From Acidobacteriota bacterium (GTDB lineage Bacteria; Acidobacteriota; Blastocatellia; Pyrinomonadales; Pyrinomonadaceae): a stretch of DNA of 6,928 nucleotides. The position numbers and the translations under genes were made by a program. Of the stretch, positions 1 through 6,579 are shown piece by piece. The stretch spans positions 1 to 6,928 of the forward strand of contig JABFSB010000241.1 of NCBI GenBank assembly GCA_013140875.1, read 5' to 3'. Numbering within the stretch: position 1 is the stretch's first letter; the number at the start of each line of letters is the position of its first letter. The notes below the pieces were generated by a model. That model did no database searches, was not told the origin of the DNA, and saw only the letters and a list, made by a program, of their open reading frames with translations.

Positions 1-1762
1 GGGCGTTCGTCTCAAAGCCTTTGCTGATGACGGGCGAAACGGCATTTGAAAAGCGGTAGATGCCGTCCGTATCGGGCCTAAGAATTATCGGGTCGGACAC
101 CTGCGTGTAAAAGAGCATCTGGTTCAGCGAATAAGAAAATTCTTCGCCGAGGTTTCCCCGGTAATTTATGTCGAACGTGCCGCCAGTGCTTCGCTCGGCC
201 TTCAGATTTCGCCCAACTCCCGCTACGTTTTGAAAAAGGAGAGTTTCGGCATCTTCGGTAAACATCGTCGGCGTTTTGTAACCGAGACCGATCCCGATGC
301 GGGTCGTCAGCCGATCGTTAAATCGGTAGAGAGCCGAAACTCGCGGCAAAGCGAAAGCTCCGTAGTCTTTAGCGTAATCGAGCCGAAAGCCGGCCTCGAG
401 CGACAACTTGCTCGTCAGATCAACGGTGTCTTGTGCGAAGACTCCGCCGTAGGCACGCGTTTCACCTCTCGGTGTTTGATTTGCCGTCGTGTCCTCGCGA
501 AATGCGTCATAGATCGCACTGCCGCCGAAAACAATGGCGTGTTTGCCGAAAAGACGCGAGTAAGAAACGTCGGTAAACGAATTGAACTGATTTCCCATGA
601 AAGAGTAGTTTGGCGTGGAAAGGTCGCGACTAAAAAATGCGAAGCTCTGTTTTGCAAAAACGCGTCCGGCGTCGGCGAACTCGCGATCAAAATTAAAGGT
701 CGATACGTTACGGAAAGAAGTGGTTTGCTCGAAATATTGGTGCAGAGCATCTGTCCGACCGTTCAGCGCAAATACGTCGCCTCCTTCGCGGTCCTGGTAC
801 GAGGTCGAGTTTCCGACCGTCAACGTCGTTTTGTCGTCAACGTAAAAAAGAAATTTCGGAGTCAGACCAAACGCACTGGTTTTCGGCAGCTCGGTAAAAT
901 CATCGTCGTCGACATCGTATTCCTTTTGATAATTTGCGGAGCCTAAAATCGTGTAACCGAACCGCCGATACTTGTTCGAATTGAAGATCGAAAAATCTGT
1001 GCCGAGTGCCGAAGTTTGGTTCAACACCAAAGTCGTGACGGGTTTTTCTTCCGGATTCTTGGTTACGAAATTGACCACACCGGCGATCGCATCGCCGCCG
1101 AACAGAGTGGCGGCCGGGCCTTTAATAATCTCAACCTGCTTCAGGTCGAGCGGCGGTATCTCAAGAACGCTGAGGCTGCCGGAAAATCCGCCGTATGCCG
1201 GAAAGCCGTCTTTCAAAATTTGCGTGTATCGGCCGTCCAGGCCCTGAATGCGAACGCTTTGCGAATTAGAGGTTGCCGAGGTTTGCTGCACCTGAATTCC
1301 CGTGCTTTCATGCAGGACCATCGAGACGTTGGCCGGACGCATGCTGATCTTTTCGTCGATCTCTTCCTCGTCGATCGCCTCGACCCGCGTCGGCTCGGCT
1401 TCGATCTCGCGTCCGGTCCTTGTGGAAGTTATTGTTACTTCTCCGACCTCATTGTTCAGGCTGAGTAAGACCGTTCGTTCGGATAGATCGGCCAATGGAA
1501 AAACCAGCTTGATCTCTGCTGTTTCATAACCGGGCGACGAGATTTCGATTGTTTGTTCGCCGGGCGGAATATTTGTGAGCGATGCCCGCCCGGCAGCGTC
1601 GGCGATGATGGAAATAGGGGTGCCTTTGACGGTTACGACCGCATCGGCAACTCCTTCTTTTGTATCTTTATTTTGAACTATCAACGCAACGCGATTGTCA
1701 CTTTGAGCGAAAATTGTGTGTGCGGCGACAAGCACGGCGAATAAGATAAGTGCTTTGAACAT
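1..1762 (-). CDS. TonB-dependent outer-membrane receptor, 3' end outside window (587 codons present)
   Basis: Open reading from ATG at 1762-1760 to the window edge without a stop, so the C-terminal barrel is missing. An AAGGAG lies 3 nt upstream of the start. Residues 1-20 are a signal peptide ending IFAQ. Residues about 25-105 form a carboxypeptidase-regulatory-like beta domain (DAVVTVKG, AGRASLTNIPPGEQTIEI). A possible TonB-box segment lies near 106-116 (EVGEVTITSTRT). The plug domain spans about 120-236, with VRIQGLDGRYTQILKDG, QVEIIKGPAATLFGGDAIAG and VVNFVTKNP. The remainder is beta-barrel, with alternating aromatic strands and a late NLKAERSTGGTFDINYRG segment typical of these receptors. 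Such proteins import scarce ligands (siderophores, cobalamin, metal complexes, glycans) across the outer membrane using TonB-ExbBD energy. The ligand here cannot be read from sequence. An acidic run (YDVDDDDF, 282-289) lies early in the barrel. It follows the small cysteine-rich gene by 98 bp and is probably in the same transcript. Confidence 0.94.
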   Translation of the reverse strand, partial: MFKALILFAVLVAAHTIFAQSDNRVALIVQNKDTKEGVADAVVTVKGTPISIIADAAGRASLTNIPPGEQTIEISSPGYETAEIKLVFPLADLSERTVLLSLNNEVGEVTITSTRTGREIEAEPTRVEAIDEEEIDEKISMRPANVSMVLHESTGIQVQQTSATSNSQSVRIQGLDGRYTQILKDGFPAYGGFSGSLSVLEIPPLDLKQVEIIKGPAATLFGGDAIAGVVNFVTKNPEEKPVTTLVLNQTSALGTDFSIFNSNKYRRFGYTILGSANYQKEYDVDDDDFTELPKTSAFGLTPKFLFYVDDKTTLTVGNSTSYQDREGGDVFALNGRTDALHQYFEQTTSFRNVSTFNFDREFADAGRVFAKQSFAFFSRDLSTPNYSFMGNQFNSFTDVSYSRLFGKHAIVFGGSAIYDAFREDTTANQTPRGETRAYGGVFAQDTVDLTSKLSLEAGFRLDYAKDYGAFALPRVSALYRFNDRLTTRIGIGLGYKTPTMFTEDAETLLFQNVAGVGRNLKAERSTGGTFDINYRGNLGEEFSYSLNQMLFYTQVSDPIILRPDTDGIYRFSNAVSPVISKGFETNA

Positions 1763-1768
1763 AAACTC
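1763..1768 (-). promoter_or_regulatory. Ribosome binding site of the TonB-dependent receptor gene
   Basis: On the minus strand the sequence is AAAAGGAGTTTATG, an AAGGAG core with only 3 nt before the ATG. The spacing is short but the motif is the strongest in the cluster. It suggests the receptor is translated independently of the coupled genes upstream. Confidence 0.5.
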
Positions 1769-1803
1769 CTTTTCTAGTCTGAATCATGACAGCCATACGC
1801 CCA

Positions 1804-1829
1804 AGCTTCGCATTTTATTTCGCAAAGCT
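1804..1829 (-). other. Small hairpin in the spacer before the receptor gene
   Basis: Read on the minus strand, AGCTTTGC and GCGAAGCT form an 8-bp stem with one G-U pair around a 10-nt A/T-rich loop. It sits in the 99-bp gap between the cysteine-rich gene and the receptor gene. No U-tract follows, so it is not a standard terminator. It could be a processing or attenuation structure, or chance. Confidence 0.25.
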
Positions 1830-1861
1830 CGGACAAAAACAGGCGCAGTTGTGCTTTGGAT

Positions 1862-2191
1862 TCAGGCTTTCGGCGGCTGCCAGATGGAGTTGAGAAAAGC
1901 GGCGGAATAAGGCGTTTCGTAGGAAATGGAAACCGATGAGACAACCGAATCACTTCGGTCTGGCGAAAACGATCTGAAAGCGTAATGGTTTGCAACCGAT
2001 GTGCTGCAGCACGAGCAGATGCAGAGCGGCGAACAAATGTCCGAAGCCTCTTGCCTTTCTTGTTGCGGGTCGATGTGCGTGTACGACTGGGCTTCTCCGT
2101 TACACGAATCCGCAAACACCGCAATATCCTGACACGGCTGAGTCAGCATAAATACGACGTAAACGATTATTGCGAACGAGACTGCTTTCAT
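1862..2191 (-). CDS. Small exported cysteine-rich protein, DUF6660-like (109 aa)
   Basis: A 109-residue protein with a hydrophobic N-terminus (about residues 3-17, FAIIVYVVFML) that looks like a signal peptide or membrane anchor. The centre holds a dense cysteine cluster, C-x3-C-x-C-x-CC (C53, C57, C59, C61, C62), preceded by C20 and C30. The C-terminus is NSIWQPPKA. This layout, with the CSPLCICSCC centre and IWQPP end, matches what I recall of small Bacteroidota proteins called DUF6660, often encoded beside TonB-dependent receptors; the name is from memory. Function is unknown. The exported cluster suggests metal (for example copper) binding or disulfide structure, which is inference. Its ATG overlaps the upstream TGA (ATGA, 2188-2191), and only a weak GAAAG precedes it, so translation is likely coupled to the DUF3703 gene. 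Confidence 0.8.
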   Translation of the reverse strand: MKAVSFAIIVYVVFMLTQPCQDIAVFADSCNGEAQSYTHIDPQQERQEASDICSPLCICSCCSTSVANHYAFRSFSPDRSDSVVSSVSISYETPYSAAFLNSIWQPPKA

Positions 2192-2535
2192 CTTTCAGCT
2201 TTGTTCAGAATGTCCCGCAAATCGTCCGGGATCGGCATCGGTTTGAAGAACCAAACATTCGCACCGCCGGTATTGCCGAGTGGATAGATTCCGAAAGGTG
2301 TTTTGGTAGCGGCGCCGACGATTCGAACGATCTGGCCGACAATCTCTCTGGGCGAGCGCATTTGAAGGGCTAATTTGAACATTCGCCAATGGACGCGCGT
2401 GTGGTCATATGTCGAAGCCTGTCCCAAAACATGAGCTCGTTCGAGGTGACCGAATGCTGTCGTCAGATCACCCGCCGTAGAGCATTCGTCCGCAGAGGAT
2501 ACTTCTTCGTTGATGTGCCTGTCGAGTATTTTCAT
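2188..2535 (-). CDS. DUF3703 family protein (115 aa)
   Basis: The reading frame is open further upstream, but the likely start is the ATG at 2535-2533, which overlaps the VOC stop codon in an ATGA; this gives 115 residues. The sequence fits the DUF3703 family: HLERAHVLGQ (30-39), HTRVHW (45-50), VGQIVRIVGAATKTPFG (66-82), GNTGGANV (87-94) and KPMPIPDDLRDIL (98-110). There is no signal peptide or membrane segment, so it should be cytoplasmic and largely helical. Histidines H30, H35, H45 and H49 lie in H-x4-H and H-x3-H arrangements that could bind metal; that is inference. The family has no established function. No clear Shine-Dalgarno precedes the start, in line with coupling to the VOC gene. 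Its own TGA overlaps the next start. Confidence 0.85.
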   Translation of the reverse strand: MKILDRHINEEVSSADECSTAGDLTTAFGHLERAHVLGQASTYDHTRVHWRMFKLALQMRSPREIVGQIVRIVGAATKTPFGIYPLGNTGGANVWFFKPMPIPDDLRDILNKAER

Positions 2536-2900
2536 TGGATAAAGATCAGAAGCACACCGCACGGGTCCCAGACATGAAAAATTTTCGTATCGCCGCCGAC
2601 GCTTTCGGGGGTGTCGTAACGAGCATTTCCAAAATCGCCGTCATCTATAATCCTCTTTGCATGCAGGTGCCATGCGTCTACGTCTTCGACCTCGAACTTC
2701 ATCATAAAGTTCTCGGCCCAGTCCTTGTTGTAATAGTTTTGGAGACGAAACTCGGCGGCGCCGAGCTTGCAGTCAACATCGCCTGCCCACGCTTCGGTCA
2801 TCTGAAAACCGAGCTCGGAATAAAATCGCTTTGACAGCTCGAAATCTTCGGCCGGAACGTAGCATTTGAGGCCGGTAATTGTCGGATTCATAGCCGTCAT
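2532..2900 (-). CDS. VOC superfamily (glyoxalase/bleomycin-resistance fold) protein (122 aa)
   Basis: A single VOC module of about 120 residues. It opens with a beta strand (ITGLKCYVPA, 8-17), the usual helix and LGF turn (FELSKRFYSELGFQM, 20-34), a middle strand (AAEFRLQN), the second half (FMMKFEVEDVDAWHLHAK, 65-82) and the closing FHVWDPCGVLLIFIQ. In metal-dependent members the last strand usually carries a Glu (as in LLEF); here that place is Ile, and the first strand has no His ligand. It may therefore be a ligand-binding rather than metalloenzyme member. The start is uncertain: TTG 2903, ATG 2900 or ATG 2891. AAGGA lies 3 nt before ATG 2900 and 12 nt before ATG 2891. It begins 6 bases after the ychF stop and its TGA overlaps the DUF3703 ATG. 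Substrate unknown. Confidence 0.85.
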   Translation of the reverse strand: MTAMNPTITGLKCYVPAEDFELSKRFYSELGFQMTEAWAGDVDCKLGAAEFRLQNYYNKDWAENFMMKFEVEDVDAWHLHAKRIIDDGDFGNARYDTPESVGGDTKIFHVWDPCGVLLIFIQ

Positions 2901-2906
2901 CAATCC

Positions 2907-4010
2907 TTAAACATTAAATCGAAAATCCACGACGTCGCCGTCCTGCATAATGTATTCCTTGCCCTCAAGTCGGGCGAGGCCTTTTTCGCTGGCGGCTTTG
3001 CGGCTGCCGCAGGTGACGAGGTCGTTGTAGCCGACGATCTCGGCGCGGATAAAGCCGCGTTCGATGTCGGTGTGAATTTCGCCGGCGGCTTGCGGGGCTT
3101 TTGTGCCGATCGGGATGGTCCACGCGCGGACCTCTTTTTCGCCGGCGGTGAGAAACGACATCAGCCCGAGCATGTGATAGGCGGCTTTGATCAGTTTATC
3201 GACGCCGCTTGAATTTAAGCCGAGATCTTTCAAATACTCATCGCGTTCCGCCGGGTCGAGGGCGACCAGTTCTGCTTCGAGTTTTGCGCAGATCGCGACT
3301 ACATCGGCATTTTCGGTTTTTGCGTGGGCGATGACGGTCTTAACGTATTCGTTCGATTCGGGGTCGGCCAGCGTAGCCTCATCGACATTGGCGGCGTAGA
3401 TCGTCGGCTTGGTCGAGAGAAAGAACCATTTTCTGACGATCTCTCTTTCATCGTCGCTCAAATCGGCGGCACGGGCCGGGCGGCCTTCTTCGAGAACCGG
3501 CTGTATCTTGTCCAAAATCTCAAGCTCGCGTTTTGCGTCTTTGTCGCCAGAAGCTTTTATCGCGCGCATCGCCTTGTCACGGCGTTTTTCGGCCGAAGCG
3601 AGATCGGCCAATGCGAGCTCGATCTGGATCGTCTCGATGTCGCGGATCGGGTTGACCGAGCCTTCGACGTGGACGATGTTGTCGTCGTCAAAACAGCGGA
3701 CGACCTGGATAACGGCGTCGGTTTCGCGAATATTCGCGAGGAACTGGTTGCCGAGGCCTTCGCCTTTCGACGCTCCGCGTACGAGGCCCGCGATATCGAC
3801 GAACTCGACCGTCGCGGGTACGACTTTTTGTGCCTTGTGAAGTTTTTCAAGAACGGGAAGCCGCTCATCGGGCACAGCGACGACGCCGATGTTCGGCTCG
3901 ATCGTGGCAAACGGGTAATTCGCCGCCAACGCCGCTTCCTGTGCGGTTAGTGCATTAAAGAGAGTAGATTTTCCAACGTTGGGCAGGCCAACGATTCCAG
4001 CTTGAAGCAT
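2907..4010 (-). CDS. ychF: Redox-regulated ATPase YchF (OLA1 family, 367 aa)
   Basis: Full-length YchF, a cytosolic P-loop NTPase of the Obg family that prefers ATP, associates with ribosomes and is linked to stress responses and translation in bacteria. Seen here: G1 GLPNVGKST (8-16); PFATIEPNIGVV (33-44); G3 DIAGLVRGASKGEGLGNQFL (72-91); and NVDE (208-211) in place of NKxD, the change tied to ATP preference. A helical insert occupies about 130-200. The C-terminal TGS domain runs from about 283 to 367, with FLTAGEKEVRAWTIPIGTKA, HTDIERGFIRAEI and DGDVVDFRFNV. The ATG at 4010 gives the usual family length (E. coli about 363). The frame is open up to a GTG at 4061, but those 17 residues do not belong to the conserved N-terminus. 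No good Shine-Dalgarno is visible. It is first in the tight cluster. Confidence 0.97.
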   Translation of the reverse strand: MLQAGIVGLPNVGKSTLFNALTAQEAALAANYPFATIEPNIGVVAVPDERLPVLEKLHKAQKVVPATVEFVDIAGLVRGASKGEGLGNQFLANIRETDAVIQVVRCFDDDNIVHVEGSVNPIRDIETIQIELALADLASAEKRRDKAMRAIKASGDKDAKRELEILDKIQPVLEEGRPARAADLSDDEREIVRKWFFLSTKPTIYAANVDEATLADPESNEYVKTVIAHAKTENADVVAICAKLEAELVALDPAERDEYLKDLGLNSSGVDKLIKAAYHMLGLMSFLTAGEKEVRAWTIPIGTKAPQAAGEIHTDIERGFIRAEIVGYNDLVTCGSRKAASEKGLARLEGKEYIMQDGDVVDFRFNV

Positions 4011-4044
4011 AAGGGTCGTATTCGCTCGCACAGGCGAAACGACA

Positions 4045-4073
4045 ATTGTAGCCAATCGCACCTAAATGCGGAA
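4045..4073 (-). promoter_or_regulatory. Candidate sigma70-like promoter for the ychF cluster
   Basis: On the minus strand, TACAAT (4050-4045) is one mismatch from the -10 consensus. Seventeen bases upstream is TTCCGC (4073-4068), a poor -35 that overlaps the foot of the large inverted repeat. Initiation near 4038 would give a leader of about 28 nt. Only the -10 is convincing. Confidence 0.25.
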
Positions 4074-4141
4074 GCCCGCATGTTAGTAAGGGCGTAATGC
4101 TCGACATGGCGACTACGCCCTTACTAACGTGCGGACTTCCG
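4069..4141. repeat. Near-perfect 28-bp inverted repeat with 17-nt loop (REP/MITE-like palindrome)
   Basis: The left arm (4069-4096) and right arm (4114-4141) are reverse complements at 26 of 28 positions; the mismatches are at 4075/4135 and 4081/4129. The loop is 4097-4113. In RNA from either strand one mismatch becomes a G-U pair, so the fold tolerates both changes. It begins 8 bases after the TAG of the 785-residue gene and lies upstream of ychF. No U-run follows on either strand, so it is not a textbook intrinsic terminator, though it may stabilise mRNA ends or impede polymerase. Its shape suggests a dispersed intergenic palindrome; copy number cannot be judged from this window. Confidence 0.8.
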
Positions 4142-4148
4142 TCTCTCT

Positions 4149-4964
4149 CTATCGAGGCAGGTACTCCCGTGGAATCGGCTTATCGTCCGCGACGCCGAAT
4201 TGGCGGGCCGTATATCCGGCCGGGCCTTGGCTCACATACCAGGTTCCGTTTGAAGGCCGAAATACCGATATGTCAAAACGGCCATCGCCGTCATAATCGC
4301 CGGTTACAGGCACATCACCTTCAACGCCGAATTGCCGCGCGGCGCTTCCCTCGGTCGACTGCAGCAAATGCCACGTGCCCGATGAACCACGGAATACGGC
4401 CCGATCGATTTTGCCATCGCCGTCGTAATCGCCCTGCACCGGCAAATCGCCGGGCACGCCCAATTCGACCACTGTATATCCGGCCGTGCTTCCCAGGACG
4501 TACCATGTGCCGTTCGAAGGACGCCAGACGGCGATATCGGCCCGACCATCGCCGTCATAATCGCCGGACGCCGGCTGGTCGCCGTTTTGTCCGAACGGAG
4601 TTTGCACGAAAGTGTTCAGACTGTCGCTGAGAGCGATGTACCAGACGCCGGTAGATGGACGAAATACGGCAAAATCGGTGCGGCGGTCTCCGTTGTAATC
4701 GGCCTGAGCCGGGATATCGCCTGCTTCCCCCCATTGCCTAAAACTAAATGAACCTTTGGCACGCACATACCAGGTAGAGTTGCTCGGGCGAAAAACAGCG
4801 AGGTCGGTTTTTCCGTCGCCGTCGTAATCGCCGGGTGTCGGAACGTCCTCGGCAATGCCGAACCCGTACGAGCTGAATGATGGTCCGAGGGTTCCGGCAA
4901 TAAACCACTCACCCGTTCCGGGCCGAAATACACTGACGTCGGTCCGGCCGTCGCCGTCAAAATC
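4149..4964 (-). repeat. Six tandem FG-GAP/VCBS-like coding repeats
   Basis: The 3' third of the 785-residue gene encodes six units starting at residues 515, 560, 603, 649, 693 and 737, a period of 43-46 residues (about 130-138 bp). Each unit has D-[YF]-DGDG-xx-D-xx-V-[FW]-R-P-x-x-G-x-W-[YFH]. The DxDGDGxxD segment is a calcium-binding-loop pattern. The third unit reads DYNGDRRTD and has lost the last Gly of that loop; the fifth reads FRGSSG instead of FRPSxG. The protein ends in a truncated seventh linker (DDKPIPREYLPR). Six units are one short of a seven-bladed propeller. Confidence 0.88.
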
Positions 4965-6506
4965 GGCGACCTTATTGCGAGGAACCGGTATGCCCGCCAC
5001 CGGGCCGTCGGCAACATTGCCGTCGATGTTGAACGTTATACCCGCCCACGTTTCATTGTGCGGTGCCTGCCATTGTTTGATCCGCTGATGATTGTCCCAA
5101 ACGTTAGTCGGGAAGTTAGAGAAGGTCACATATGTCCACACTGAAATAACATTGTCCCAGCGGGCCATCCACACCGCATCCATGCGGCTTGCCGGCGGCA
5201 TAAACTGCCAATCTTCGATCGCGTTCTTAGGCGAGCCGTAAGTACCGGAAACGTAGCCGATCTCACGAATGCGCTCGGTCCAGCCTTTTAAGAATGCGAC
5301 GGTGGCGGCTCGGCAGCCGAGCGTGTCCGGCGAAGGCGGATCGTAGCGCTCCATGTCGTAATAAAGGACGGAACCCGCCGTCAGGCCGATGCTGGCGGCG
5401 TCGGTCGCGGCAATATCGGCTTCGCCGCGTCCCTGTGTTTCGGCGACCACTGGATCGTAACTGAGTTTGGCTGTGGTCGTCGATGCGGTGCACGGCGATT
5501 GATAGCCGACCACGGTGGGAATTATTCCCCAACCTTGAGCACTGATCGAGTTTATCCACGCAGGATTGTTCGTAAACGGCTGCGACGGACAGGCCCGATT
5601 ACGGCCGCTGAAATAGATGTTCGTGTCGAAAAAGTAGGAGTTGTCCCACCACGACTGCATCTGAGCGACCGATCCCGCCTGGCATTTATCAAAGCCGCGG
5701 TTCAAACTCGTGCGGATCGAACCGCCGGGTGGTGCGGCGAACATTCGGTTTTGATCGGCTTCGGTTCGGGCCTTTTCAAATTCGACGCGCGCCCGATCCC
5801 GGAGCTGCGGCGGTGTCGCGTCTTTGCCCAAAATGGACAGTCTTGACGTTTGGACACATCCGACCTTGTGGCCAACGCATTCCCCCGAAGTTTCGATAAC
5901 CCAATTTCCAAATCGTGCCGTGCCTGTGGCTTCGCCTTCGTTCCATGGCTCGACAGCGCGGCTGACGAGGTTCCATGACCTTCCGCCGTCGTTTGACCGA
6001 TAGGTTGCCTTACCGACGAAGTTGGAACTGGTCGGTATTCGTGCGGACGCTTGAAGAATCCCGTTCGGGCTGCCCGAAAGGCGGATGTCGTCGGTATTTA
6101 TCTCCAAGAGGTCCGAATTTTCGAATACCGCCGCAGCCCGGCTCCAGGTTTCGCCTCCGTTTGTTGTGCGCGCCAATTCAAATGCGCCATCACTTGTTGC
6201 CAGCAAAACCAGGCCGTCCTGATTGTTGCTGAACGATACAGCCGCGATCCTGAAACCAGGCGTGAAAGTAAGCGGCAATTCTTGCCAGGTCGTGCCTGAG
6301 TCGTCCGTTCGGTAAAGCGAATCGGCCGTGTATGCGATTCCGGACCTTTTGCCGAAGACCTGTATTCCTTTTATGACCGAGCTTGAGACGGCGAAAGGGC
6401 TATCCTGGTTATAGACGCTGAACGGATTTGATGGCGTCCGTCCAAAAGCAGTGGTCGAAAAAACCAAAAGCAGGAGCGAGAAACTGAGTGTTGCGATGCG
6501 TTTCAT
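4149..6506 (-). CDS. Exported multidomain protein: Asp-box repeats, Rv2525c/DUF1906 (GH25-like) domain, six FG-GAP-like repeats (785 aa)
   Basis: Start ATG 6506 is chosen because a signal peptide follows (KRIATLSFSLLLLVFSTTAFG, residues 2-22) and an AGGGGG lies 8 nt upstream. Residues about 45-185 carry three Asp-box motifs (TDDSGTTW 67-74, TTNGGETW 114-121, SNDGGRSW 171-178), as in BNR propellers, but too few for a full propeller. Residues about 268-505 resemble the Rv2525c/DUF1906 glycoside-hydrolase-like TIM barrel: GFDKC (271-275), GIIPTVVGYQ (327-336), VLYYDMERYD (380-389, a GH25-style D-x-E), MARWD, IKQWQ and NIDGNVADG. Residues 515-785 are FG-GAP/VCBS-like repeats. Six cysteines (210, 217, 275, 306, 339, 398) fit an oxidising location. 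Probably secreted or on the cell surface and possibly acting on glycan or cell wall; substrate and activity are unproven. It appears to be a single-gene unit. Confidence 0.9.
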   Translation of the reverse strand: MKRIATLSFSLLLLVFSTTAFGRTPSNPFSVYNQDSPFAVSSSVIKGIQVFGKRSGIAYTADSLYRTDDSGTTWQELPLTFTPGFRIAAVSFSNNQDGLVLLATSDGAFELARTTNGGETWSRAAAVFENSDLLEINTDDIRLSGSPNGILQASARIPTSSNFVGKATYRSNDGGRSWNLVSRAVEPWNEGEATGTARFGNWVIETSGECVGHKVGCVQTSRLSILGKDATPPQLRDRARVEFEKARTEADQNRMFAAPPGGSIRTSLNRGFDKCQAGSVAQMQSWWDNSYFFDTNIYFSGRNRACPSQPFTNNPAWINSISAQGWGIIPTVVGYQSPCTASTTTAKLSYDPVVAETQGRGEADIAATDAASIGLTAGSVLYYDMERYDPPSPDTLGCRAATVAFLKGWTERIREIGYVSGTYGSPKNAIEDWQFMPPASRMDAVWMARWDNVISVWTYVTFSNFPTNVWDNHQRIKQWQAPHNETWAGITFNIDGNVADGPVAGIPVPRNKVADFDGDGRTDVSVFRPGTGEWFIAGTLGPSFSSYGFGIAEDVPTPGDYDGDGKTDLAVFRPSNSTWYVRAKGSFSFRQWGEAGDIPAQADYNGDRRTDFAVFRPSTGVWYIALSDSLNTFVQTPFGQNGDQPASGDYDGDGRADIAVWRPSNGTWYVLGSTAGYTVVELGVPGDLPVQGDYDGDGKIDRAVFRGSSGTWHLLQSTEGSAARQFGVEGDVPVTGDYDGDGRFDISVFRPSNGTWYVSQGPAGYTARQFGVADDKPIPREYLPR

Positions 6507-6520
6507 TATTTGGTCCCCCT
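6507..6520 (-). promoter_or_regulatory. Ribosome binding site fixing the start of the 785-aa gene
   Basis: Minus-strand AAGGGGG lies 8 nt upstream of ATG 6506. Together with the signal peptide that follows, it decides for this ATG over an upstream in-frame extension of 60 codons reaching 6686. Confidence 0.6.
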
Positions 6521-6549
6521 TATTCGAATTAGTGATGGAAATTCCAAAA

Positions 6550-6578
6550 AGTATAGTCCATCGTGATGCTTTCGTCCA
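6550..6578 (-). promoter_or_regulatory. Candidate sigma70-like promoter of the 785-aa gene
   Basis: On the minus strand TGGACG (6578-6573, 4 of 6 to TTGACA) is followed after 17 bases by TATACT (6555-6550, 5 of 6 to TATAAT). Initiation near 6543 would leave a leader of about 37 nt containing the RBS. Spacing and position are good, but promoter rules for this lineage are uncertain. Confidence 0.35.
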
Positions 6579-6579
6579 T

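Noticed and set aside
230..946. Plus-strand open frame of 238 codons
   Set aside because: It is antisense to the TonB receptor, whose translation shows clear family motifs; the plus-strand product has Arg/Val-rich shadow composition and no recognisable domain.
1774..2124. Minus-strand 116-codon frame overlapping the Cys-rich gene
   Set aside because: A frame-shifted shadow, Arg/Ser-rich and without a signal; the 109-residue frame has the coupled start, signal peptide and IWQPPKA ending.
2536..2562. Nine-residue longer start for the DUF3703 protein
   Set aside because: It would overlap the VOC gene by about 30 bases; the ATG in the ATGA junction fits the family start and coupling.
3324..3950. 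Plus-strand open frame of 208 codons
   Set aside because: Antisense to ychF, with no family resemblance; a by-product of codon bias in the real gene.
4011..4061. GTG-started extension of YchF by 17 residues
   Set aside because: YchF proteins start right before the GIVGLPNVGKS motif; the extension covers the candidate -10 and would make the protein longer than usual.
4069..4141. The large inverted repeat as a rho-independent terminator
   Set aside because: No U-run follows the stem on either strand and the stem is far longer than usual, so I listed it as a repeat.
4097..4630. Plus-strand open frame of 177 codons starting in the inverted-repeat loop
   Set aside because: Antisense to the FG-GAP repeats; its Arg/Pro-rich periodic sequence merely mirrors the DYDGDG repeats.
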